NCBI GenBank assembly: GCA_002633005.1
Contig: NMRA01000173.1
Coordinates: 535,060 to 572,011, forward strand
DNA from: Phoronis australis
Taxonomy: Eukaryota > Phoronida > Phoronidae
Direction: 5' to 3'
DNA: 36,952 nt
Made by a program: the position numbers and the translations under genes. Of this stretch, positions 19,105-29,900 are shown one piece after another. Positions within the stretch are counted from its first letter, which is position 1. Every line of letters begins with the position of its first letter. The notes beneath the pieces are model-generated. The model did not search any database. It worked only from the letters and a program-made list of their open reading frames with translations, and was not told where the DNA came from.

Positions 19105-21461
19105 CCACGATTTCAACAGTAACCTTAAACTAAGAGACTTACTTGTTTATGGTCCACAGCGTTTGCACGCGAAACCTACTTCTTTTTGTATATTATTACA
19201 CGTTTTATATTTTGTGCAATCGGTTCTTAACATATTTGTTGTATTTAAAATAGTCTTCAAATGCCCAAAAGACCAAATCCGTTTTTCGTGTTGGCAATAA
19301 TGACGGGATTGCTTTGGAAATCGTCTTAAGTTAAGGTTTGACAAAGAGAGAATTAATGAGTTTCTGAGTGATTCACTAAGGCTTCGATTAAAATTCACAT
19401 CTTACCAGCAGCTTCTGTTTTTTCATCGTCACTCAGGTTCCATTTTCTTTAAAAAATGAAGTAAATTTTCTCCATTGCACAGTGGAGCAGACGACGGAAA
19501 CGGAGTCGTAGTGCGCAGCGCCACTGCCGGTCGCCTGGGATATCGCGGGTGAGCTTACTTAGCCATAGTTCCGTTACGAACGCGCCGTGTTCCGAATTTG
19601 ACACTTGAAATTGGATACAGCTTATACTAGTGATCCTCGTCTCTGGTATTCCACGTGCTTTGGACGTTCTTCATTGCGAGCATGCGCAAACAGTCTGTGT
19701 AGCTGATGCTGCCGGATCCAGTTTGCGATCTAGGCCCGAGGTCTAATCATTTTTGGTAGCCTGTCTTCTATTTTACTTTTTGCAAGCTCAAGAACAGTGC
19801 CTTGCATGAGTAACTTTCCAATCCCAGTTTTGCATATAGTGACCGCAAAATAAGTCTTAAAGTTCGAAACTGAATTCGAAGTTTAGAGTTTTTACTCGAG
19901 TTTGTAGCTCGAATCTAGGGGTCATCATGCGCGAACTTAGACTAAAAACTCGTATGCATCATGGCAATGCACTCAAGCACAGAATAATAGACACTTATCT
20001 CGAGTTCGCTCAAAAGTAGAATGAAAGACTTCAAAAATAATTTCGGGATTTCGGGTCCTAATGTCGTGTAAATGCGACTTAAGAGGAGCAACTCGCGCTG
20101 TGTCAATTGTTGGTCGTGTAAATGGCTACATGTATGAACTAAATGTATCGCATATTTCTGTTAACAAATATTCCAACGGCTTACAGAGGAAACAGGAGCC
20201 ATGCGGTTCAAAAAATCATCAGTTTTAGTCCGCGATAAATCATTTCAGCTAGCGTTTCACTGCCATGAAGGCATCGTTGATGTGGCAACTGGTCTACTTC
20301 ACACAATAGTGCATTAGAACAGATTTTCTTATCGACAGGCCTTTTGATGGCTGCCGTAGAAAACGAGTCGTTTGAAATACTAGGTGCCATGAAACGGGCC
20401 GCAAAATGTACTTAAATTTGATGTTTTAAAAACATCACTCGAAGATGTAACAATAGTCATTGTCAGTGTAAATAGTTCTCAACATTAACGTCGGGTCACA
20501 GCATAATTTGAACACATTTTGTACACTTTCATTGACATTTGCAAGAAAACAAACTCATCTGTGCAGTTTTGTGTCACCAAGTGTCATACGTAAATACCAA
20601 CACGTCTGTTCGATATCTTGCACCTATAACAACACAGACCCACTAGTCTTTCACAAACTTGAATACAGTCTTCTAATTTTTGTCAGTAACGATTTATCCA
20701 AACTGGAAGTTCATTTATTTTTCCTACAGTCACTATGTGCTTAACAAATTAACGACTCACATATCGATCAGTCCAAATAAGTGCACTGTGAAGCTTCAAA
20801 TAGTCGCAACGTCTGAACTTGATTCGACCTAAAATTGTGAAAATTTGAGTCAGCTGCAGGTCCAATCTCTGCCCGTGACAATTCTCTGAAGTAAAATAAT
20901 GCTCTTTAAACCTCAACACTAACCCTCAAAAGTTTGCAGGAAAAGTTGAAAACTCCTTTCAAAGTATGGTTAACGGACAAGCGTGACCTTCAATTTTTAC
21001 CAAATTAAAGGTAACTGTAGAGAAAGAACATCCGCCATCGGAAGAACAATAACATGCAGTCTGCGACACAGGGAGCATGAGTTTTGAGTTGACTTGCGTT
21101 TTATCTTTCAAGATTGACGCCAGTGATGAATTATCTTGGTGATCAGAACGAGGATTGGTTGAAATCATGAAAACGGGGTTTAGTATCTTTTTAAGATTGC
21201 TACCAGGTATTAGAGCCGGCTGCAAAATGAAATATCAATTCATGATGCTAGCTTCATATTTAAGCAGTCTAGGTTCTGCCGTCGTTATGTGAAACACTGG
21301 CTAAAATATTCCACTGCCACAATTTACGTTTTTATTATGACAATCTGGGCCGTTGCGATAATTTCGACCTGTGCAGTGCATGCTCGCAAAAATTTCTACG
21401 GGCTACGACAATGCTTATTAGAGAACGTCCTATGACACTCATTTCAGCACTTAGGATTAGC
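19105..21461. other. Unassigned DNA upstream of malectin
   Basis: No convincing coding exon. A locally CpG-richer stretch at about 19480-19548 ends GCGG|GTGAGC and could be a non-coding exon. Frames at 19147-19398 (minus) and 20959-21225 (minus) have no recognisable domain. Confidence 0.3.
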
Positions 21462-21543
21462 AACTGAAGACCTCTATGGAACATTGACACGTCACGTCAT
21501 ATAACTGAAGACCTCTATGGAACATTGACACGTCCCGTCATAT
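21462..21543 (+). repeat. 41-bp direct duplication
   Basis: AACTGAAGACCTCTATGG starts at 21462 and 21503 and continues through CATTGACACGTC(A/C)CGTCATAT with a single difference. A recent tandem duplication. Confidence 0.95.
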
Positions 21544-22399
21544 AACTTCCGAGATACGATGCAGCACGTTGAGTTAAGTAGTTCGTGTGGCCCGGTCTGA
21601 TTTCGTGCAAAAACTACCGCCACCTGGACGAGGACTTGTGTAAAAAATGAAAACGCTAGCCCTAAGTCTGGCCCTGGACAAAATAGTCAAAATTGTCTCC
21701 TGTCAGTACCATGGCTGGCGCATTTGTCGAATTTGAAATTATGTTTCAAAACAAATTAAATACTAGTAGTGTGCAGCTTGAAAGCAACAAGCGGCCGGGC
21801 CCTACAGGCGGCCGGGCCCTACACTGCAGACACGCTGAACCATTACAGGATAATATTCACACACCGGGCTGTCCCTCGCTTCTGCCAATTATAATATCAA
21901 AACTGCTAAAAACATCTCTTGTGGCGCTTAGCATAGATTATTATTTTTTACACTTTGTATCTTATTTTTATCCCTGTTCTTTATATTTTATCATGCCGTA
22001 ATAAATGACCTTATGTTACTTCACCAACCTGGGTTCCGACATGACCTTTTCATCTCTGGTAACAAGCTTGTTAGGCACGCATTTACTCCCAACATATATC
22101 GATCATAAATATAAGGCATTTTGCGCAAACTTAAGTTTTGTAAATTTCCTCTCTCTACATTTAACAAAACTCAAATTGTTAGCTCAAGAATGATTAAAAA
22201 ATCACTGAATGCCTGGCGCCTCGGTGATTTCTGCACTTTTAGAGCACCGTGTTTTTCTGTGTGCGCGCTAAAGCTTTGAGCAACACCGCAACACCTGTAA
22301 GTCTTCAAGAACATCGCTAACTGGGGCCCCGGCAGTACCCTTGACGTTACAAATATTGAAAATGGCGGAGCCTGAACACCAACTTTCCAAATTCGCATC
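21544..22399. other. Unassigned intergenic DNA
   Basis: A short GC-rich direct duplication (GGCGGCCGGGCCCTACA-like, about 21790-21823) is present. No gene recognised. Confidence 0.3.
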
Positions 22400-22470
22400 A
22401 TCTGATGTCAGTGCTTCCACAGAGGTAGAATAATCATTATTCTACCTCTGTGGAAGCACTGACATCAGAT
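22400..22470. repeat. Perfect palindrome, 35-bp arms, 1-base spacer
   Basis: The left arm 22400-22434 (from ATCTGATGTCAGTGCTTCC to TAGAATAAT) and the right arm 22436-22470 are exact reverse complements around C22435. Could be a foldback element or an assembly/read inversion artefact. Confidence 0.97.
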
Positions 22471-22663
22471 GTATACGTTTATGGCATCGGTGCCTCTAAA
22501 AATGCCAAAAATCGAGGGGCCTGTAGCATATGCCATACTTCTACGTTCATAGTCCGGAACTAAGACACCCGCGGGAGTTGGCATTCAGCTAGTTCTATGC
22601 AATACCGTAGCTCAATTCCCTGCATCAATCGCTTAGTCTCCTATGACTTGCAGCTCCCAAATT

Positions 22664-22975
22664 TATGGGCAACGGAAAATGCAAAAATTTGTTTAAAGTA
22701 AAAAAATCTTATTTTGGAAATCCAATGGTATTTTATTAATTCAACCACATTTCAAATAAAAGTCAATCCTATAATGAAAATTCAATCTAATTGCATAAAT
22801 CAATCCTGTTTCACGATTTCAATCCCGTAGTATTTCATATTCAATCATAGTTTGTATCAATTCAATCCTGTGTTAATGAATTCAATCTTATTTTACAAAT
22901 TCAATTTTGCTTTACAAATACAGCTCCATAATTCAATCTTACATTAAATATTCAATTCTGTTTTGCAAATTGGTG
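22664..22975 (+). repeat. Dispersed TTCAATCC repeat, copy 2
   Basis: It begins GGGCAACGGAAAATGCAAAAA, like 6847, then degenerate units of TTCAATC(C/T)TATTT with AT-rich spacers. More decayed than copy 1. Confidence 0.7.
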
Positions 22976-23213
22976 AATTAAAAAATAATAGTTTGATTAA
23001 AATTTACATTACACTAAACATGTGAGTTGCTTTAGAGCAGTGCAAAAATTTTTTCAACTTGATCTTTATCATTTGAGTGAATTTCCAAGTTTCCAAAGAT
23101 ATTCCAAGTTCGCCCATATGCGATTTTGAGATTAAGCAATTTAACAACCTTGAATACATCTTCACCCATATATGTCAAAGACGTCTCTGATCGTATGCAG
23201 GCCTCAAATGGAT

Positions 23214-23253
23214 AAACCGATTAGCGCCATCTTGAGGCTTGGGTACGAGGCTG
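23214..23253. repeat. Single arm of the hairpin-1 foldback repeat
   Basis: AAACCGATTAGCGCCATC and TTGAGGCTTGGGTACGA match the right arm of the inverted repeat at 13201-13243. No opposing arm was found close by. Confidence 0.65.
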
Positions 23254-23591
23254 TGACCGTATGCATCACAGGCGACACCTGTTATCTGGTAGAAAACATT
23301 CTCAAGGGATGATACGTTTTCTTAATTGAAATCAACGGTAACTAAATTAAGCAATACACCAAACTAGAACTTAAATGTGCATGTGGTAAGTTTTTATTTC
23401 TACAAAAATTCCCAGTGAACTGCATAAATTGAATTCATTGCACCGTAAACTGTGTAAGGAAGACCTGTCAACCCTACAACAATGGGATGATCTCAAAGTC
23501 GTGGCTTCAGCACACCTTCCACCGGCTTGAGGAGGTAGCATTAGGTTTTCAGTTACGGGGCTTTGGTATTTATCACTGTTATTTTGCAAAT

Positions 23592-23948
23592 ATGAACGCT
23601 CTGATGGGCATCAGACAACTTTTTTATTTAGCGTATATACTCTTCTTCACGTTTGATTCGATTCATTGTTTGCAAGTTATCTGGGCAGTGAATGCTGGCG
23701 GGAATGCACACACCGACATCCACGGAATCAAATACCAAAAAGACAAATTATCATCTGGCTTTCCTTCTGACTACGGCACAAGTCTAATCATCCAAAGAGT
23801 TGTACCTCAAGACCAAATCCTGTATCAGACAGAGAGATACCACACCGATAACTTCGCCTACAACATACCAATCAAAGCAAATGACGAAGGGGATTATGTC
23901 CTTGTGTTGAAATTCTGTGAGGTCTGGTTCAACGCACCAAATCAAAAG
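23592..23948 (+). CDS. MLEC: Malectin exon 1
   Basis: Encodes the signal peptide and first half of the lectin domain (119 residues). It ends CAAAAG|GTAATC in phase 0. ATG23604 is an alternative start. A TTTTCAG at 23546-23552 could be an acceptor for an upstream 5' UTR exon. Confidence 0.93.
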
Positions 23949-26900
23949 GTAATCGCTGATTAATTGATAATAACCTGTTAACTGTGTATCAATCATTGCC
24001 TGTTAGTTAGTGCATCATACCTTTGAACAAGTCAATACAATGTGCAGTTTACTAGACTTGAAATCCTCCTGCAGTTGAACCTAGTATCTGCAGCATGTGA
24101 ATCAAGCGTCCAAACTGGTCAGTCAGGAAGCAGTTGACTTGTCTATTCGCTAACGATTTATGCCTCGTGCCTAAGGGTAATGTGTCACAGTTTTCCTTCC
24201 GCTTCCATAGAACTGGATTGCCTTTGGACTACAGATCCCGGTTACACTCTTAGTCTGTGTCCTGGAATTTGCCCTCAGCGATACTAGATCTTTCTGTGTT
24301 CTGGATCCACCACAACCATCAGGCTGGCACGGTCTCCATCCACTACTTGGAAGCTTCGTATACATCGCAAAATTTTGTGGGCGTTACTGTTGTTGGACGC
24401 CAATGTTGAAAATTCACCAGCACTGAGATTTGAACCTAGTATCTACAAATGGCAGTAATAGTACGATATAACTGTCCCGCATTTTGAGAAGTGTTAAAAA
24501 TTAGCTATTTACACTGAATATTGCTGGCCGTCATTTAGTTAATGTAATTGGTTCTCAAGTCAAGGCCAGTTAGGCCGACTGGGCAGCTGCGCATCCTAAT
24601 CAAACCTTTCAGATTTTTTTGCAAATTACACTTCTTCCTGGCTAAACTGTCGAAGTTGCGTCACTGTATGCACCTTTGGAGTTTGTTGGAGTTTTTAAAA
24701 TTTTAAAACTTTCCTACTTGAACAAAACAATCTACATCTTTTTTTAAAAAGTTTGTATATTGGTAATGGACCATATTTACAAATGGATTGCTATCATAGT
24801 GTTCTTTCAGACAAATCTCTGGTGTGCAATACCATATGTTTCATCTTGCAAAGCCAGCTTAGTGCTCGTCTCCTGTGTGCCAGGGTAAGGTGACCTTTCT
24901 GGGCCTTGCTGTCAGTGATGTATATGCTGTGAATTTGTGAAAGCTGGGGAATATTAATTTATAAAATTGCAAGTTAACTCCACCTTCACAACATTTTCAG
25001 GTTTTCAGTGTTAACCTCAACGACATTCCAATTATACTGGACCTGGATATATTTGGTAGAGTGGGACGAGGCGTCGCTCACGATGAAGTGATTCCATTCA
25101 AGTTGAAGTCTGGACGCATTTACTTGAATAGTGACAACGCAGTTATTGAAGGCAATAGCTTGTCCCTGGAATTCATAAAGGCATGTATATATGTCATACT
25201 GCTTTGTTGTTTCATAGTCAAACAGCTGAACAAGACTTGAACAAAAACTTTAAAATTAATCACTTTAAGCTCTGCTATTCGGTTGTTCAGTGATGATAAA
25301 TTTGGCACTATTATGGCATGACATGGACCTGCCTATAGAATAGAAATGCACAGTCACATGACATTGTCTTTGATATTTTTCCCATTTGAGGTAAGTATAG
25401 ATCGGTAGCAGCCCTACCATTGACACAAACTTGGCTGAAGGCACAACTGTACTTTTTATTAGACAGCTTAATATATACTGTAGTCACTTGTAGTTTCTAT
25501 ACAATCTCCTATCTTCAGGCGTGCAGTTATGAAGCAAAACACCAAGAGACATAACGGACAAACAGTCGCTATATTTTGAGACCATATGTCTCACCATCAG
25601 GTTATATGTGAAATGAACATGGAAGTGATATGAACAGATGAAATAAATGGTGACAACAGGTAGAAGGGCACAGAGGCAGGGAGTGTGAAGATATCACACG
25701 GTAGGGAGTCCACAAGCACAACGGAACAGGGCTAGTGTGCAGCACACACCCTGTTCTATTAGGCTTGTGGACTCCCTACCGTGTGATACCTTCACACCCC
25801 CTGCTCGCATGCCCTTCTACCTGCTGTACTTTTTAGTTCATCTGTTCATTTTGCTTTTACGTTCATTTCACCTATTGCCCGATGATGAGACACATGGTTT
25901 TGAAACAGCAACTATCTTTACTTGATTGTCATTTACATTATGTCTCTTGGTGTTTTGCTCCATAACTGTGGGCCTGAGGATAGGAGATTGTATGGAGGCT
26001 ACCCGCAAGTATATATTAAGTTTATATTGTCTAGCAAAAAGTACAGTTGTGCCTTCAACCATGTTTGTTTTATTTGAGGTAACCACAGAGAATTTTAGAA
26101 CTCGAAACTTTTACGTTTTATGTTTTTATTGTTTGTTGTTTACCATTAGTTAATTTAAAAGCCATTGAGTGCTCAGGTGGAATTGAGAAGGGACGGGCTA
26201 AGACTGACAAGCTCTTTAGCCTCTAATTATTTTCAAAATGTTTCAGTAATTTAAAGCGTAATGTAAATGTTGCTTTATTAGTATAATTGCTTTTATTTTT
26301 GCATTTTAATGTTTTTTGACTAGATCCATAACATCAAAATGATGTCATACTTAAACAAACCCTATTACCGGGTAAGCCTGCTTGTGCACAAATACTAATT
26401 TGAATTAGACTCCTTAAACCTGTTCCATTAAGTTGAGACCAAACATGAGAACAAGTTGGCTTGTCACACCATGTTCCATGCATCATCTCAAGCAATAACA
26501 AATTGCCAGTTTAGAATGTTCTAATCCCACAAACACTTCCTTGTCTAAGTGATGAATAAGGTTAAGAACAGGCTTGCATTTGTTGGATGCAACAACTTCT
26601 TAACAATGCAAAATCACGCCAAACTTTGCAAGGTATCGCCATGGATTACCAAGGCCTTCATTCCCTTGATTTTGGGACTGAATATTGGCCCCATTCTCCT
26701 TTTGAAAAATATTTTAAAAACCACGTGAAATTTCTCTCATAAGACCCCAAAATTCCCCTCAAGGTTCGAATCACTTTTAACTCAAACAGGCGACAATTTG
26801 AAACAGTACAAAATCTTGTTTATTTTTCTGTGATGAAACCCAGACTTATCACAGCTTGAACACTTTGTCTAGCAAATAATCACTTCGCAAACTCACTTGG

Positions 26901-29900
26901 GAATTGTCGCTAAACTTGAGTTGCTTTTTGATTAACCCACATCCGCACAATGGAAATAGTCTTTTACAGGGCATCAGATAGTCACTTACAAGACATCAAA
27001 CAGTCACTTAAAAGACATCAAATAGTCACTTACAAGACAGCAAATAGTCACTTACAAGGCATCACATAGTCACTTACAAGACATCAAATAGTCACTTACA
27101 AGACATCAAAAAGTCACTTACAAGGCATCACATAGTCACTTACAAGACATCAATTAGTCACTTACAAGGCATCAAAAAGTCACTTACAAGACATCAAAAA
27201 GTCACTTACAAGACATCAAATAGTCACAAGACATCAAAACCCAGGACCACTGTAAGTGACTATTGCACAATACATTACTGTCATCTGTATGATATGCATG
27301 CATCCAGTGTCTGTCACCATGTCAACTAAACGCCTTGAAGGCTCTTCCTGAACTAAATACAATTTATGAAATACTGCTTTATGACATTGATTACTTTTAT
27401 AAGGAAACCCGATTCTTCAACAGATGTGAAAATTAGTGCGCAATACCTGCGTACTCTCGATTCATAGTTTTCCAAACTTGGATTCGTACTATTAGGTGGA
27501 AGGAAGGGGTTTATTTCATTGTTTCCTATTTCGTATCTCTCAAGTATGTGTCTTTAACATTCCTTGTATTACATTAAAAGTGTTTTGTTTTGGCTGTGTG
27601 TTAAAACAAATCAGATGATGGAAGGTTGGCTTTAATTTGACTACTTATTGTTTTTTGTTTTTTTTTGTTTTCAGGGACACAAAGATAACCCCAAAGTTAA
27701 TGCAATGTACCTCATCAAAGGATCTCTTGAAGGTGAGGTGCTAAAAGAGTGAAAGTGAAATTTCTGATGTTCACTAGAAACTCATATTCAACTGCACTTA
27801 CATGAATGCTCAGTAATTTTGAAAAAAGGAAATAATTATTATACAAAGGTATCTGTATGTAAGCCAATATGACTGTTTCAGTCGTTTGAACGTCTACATC
27901 ATCAGACAGCGAGATTATTTTAATCAATTGTCAGTTTAGTACAAAAAACATGTAACACATTTTTTAGATTATTCTGTGCGAGTGTGAAGAAATTACGTCT
28001 GATGTCTTGCTATTGCACATTTTGCTTGCATCACACTTACCATGTTAATGTGTGTTGATTTCCGTGCAATGTTGTGTGACACTTTCATTTTCTACATTCT
28101 TCTGAAGAAAAGCTTTATTTTGTGGTCAAGTCAGTTGAATTTTCCGTTCTTATAATTTGATTATTATGTAAATGAATCTTATTTACCATATGTTGGTACT
28201 CAGACGGACGTTTTAAGATGGAGGATTTTACGTAGTTGTACATTTTTTATTTCGTAGCAAGGTGCAAAGTGTTTTGATATTGTAAACAGAAAGCAAACTA
28301 ATTTAACAACTTTGAAATGACTCAGAGTTGAACTGTACATTAATTTATAGATGAGCAACTTCAAGCCAAACAAGGGCAAAAATAGATAATTATACTACGT
28401 AAAATATCGCTGCTTTAAACAAAATGACATAACTAGAGTTCTACTAGCATCATTCCCTGTTCAGACTAAAGATTAGAGACAACAAGATGTCGCTACTGAA
28501 CTACCACAGTGACAAATGTGAATTCGAAATAAGCAGCAAAGGTAGTAGTAGTGTTAATGTGATCAACAGCAAGGCACTCAAAGTGTGCTAGATAAAAGCA
28601 TGAAATAAGGTCGCAACATGCTGCTAACATTTAAATAAATACAGACCAGTTACAAGCATATTGCAAATGTGAACCTTATACAATGTGTCGGCAATAACAC
28701 CTTGTTTCAACATTTTCATATTTTCACCAATGATCCTTTTGTTAGTAGTAAGGTATATTGGTAGCGCTAATGCAGGTTTTGATGGTCTATTATTAAGGAA
28801 TGATTGCTAATTATCCTTTGTACATGAGAGAATAACAATTACCACTCTCTACTCGCTGCCGACTAATTACCGCATAGTATGGAATTGGTGTTTGTGTTGT
28901 TAAAATATTTCATGGTTTTCTAAGGGTTTGTTCTTAAAAATGGTGTTCAGGTGGACTTTTGAGTCATTTAAAAGTGCATTTCCTCTGTTAAACTGTCTGA
29001 AAGAACAAAATCAAAAGGTGTCCATTCATTCCAACAAATTCACTCTTGAAATTTCCGTGACCATCATAGGACATTATTTCAAACATTCAATACATTCAAT
29101 AGTAAAAAAATCTCCTCCCAATTCAACCCCAAATCATCTCTCAAATGCAGCTATATATTGAGACTGAGCTTAACGAGTTTGATAGGTATATTGGTAACAT
29201 CATTTCTTTAAAATCTATTGTTCTATTTACACCAACCTCTTGCCTGTCTACATTGGTACGATGTTTCGCTAGGTCATTAATGGGTGATTTGGTGATGTAG
29301 TAGCTAGAGTACTGGACTGACAATCCAAGGTCTGTAGTTCAATTGCAGCTTGTGCCAGGAAAAAATGACGTGTTCATCATTGACCACTATGAGTGAACAA
29401 TACACTTGTTTTCTTTCTCCTTAGAACACTGTAACACCTGAAGATGGTTGGAGAAATGATCGAGTGAAACACCGTGCCAATGTAAATAGGGTAGTGGTTG
29501 GTGTAAATAGACCAATAGATATTACCAAGTCGTCACCTCAAAGCAGTTTTAGGAGCACTGGCTTTATAAGCATATTTGTTGACTTCATGTATAACCAATA
29601 TACACCTTCATGTATAACCAATACACATGTTCATGTATAACCAATACACATCTTCATGTATAACCAATATACACCTTCATGTATAACCAATATACACCTT
29701 CATGTATAACCAATATACATCTTCATGTATAACCAATATACATGTTCATGTATAACCAATATACATCTTCATGTATAACCAATATACATCTTCATGTATA
29801 ACCAATATACATCTTCATGCATAACCAATATACATGTTCATGCATAACCAATATACATGTTCATGCATAACCAATATACATCTTCATGCATAACCAATAT

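Noticed and set aside
23487-23591. Upstream in-frame ATG (23487) as the malectin start
   Set aside because: It would add 35 residues ahead of a clear signal peptide starting at 23592 or 23604; the added residues have no signal-like features.
25737-26153. Frames in malectin intron 2
   Set aside because: They lie in and just beyond one arm of the foldback element and are not supported as host or transposase genes.
26958-27240. 22-bp repeats as a CRISPR array
   Set aside because: Contiguous tandem units with no spacers, inside a malectin intron.
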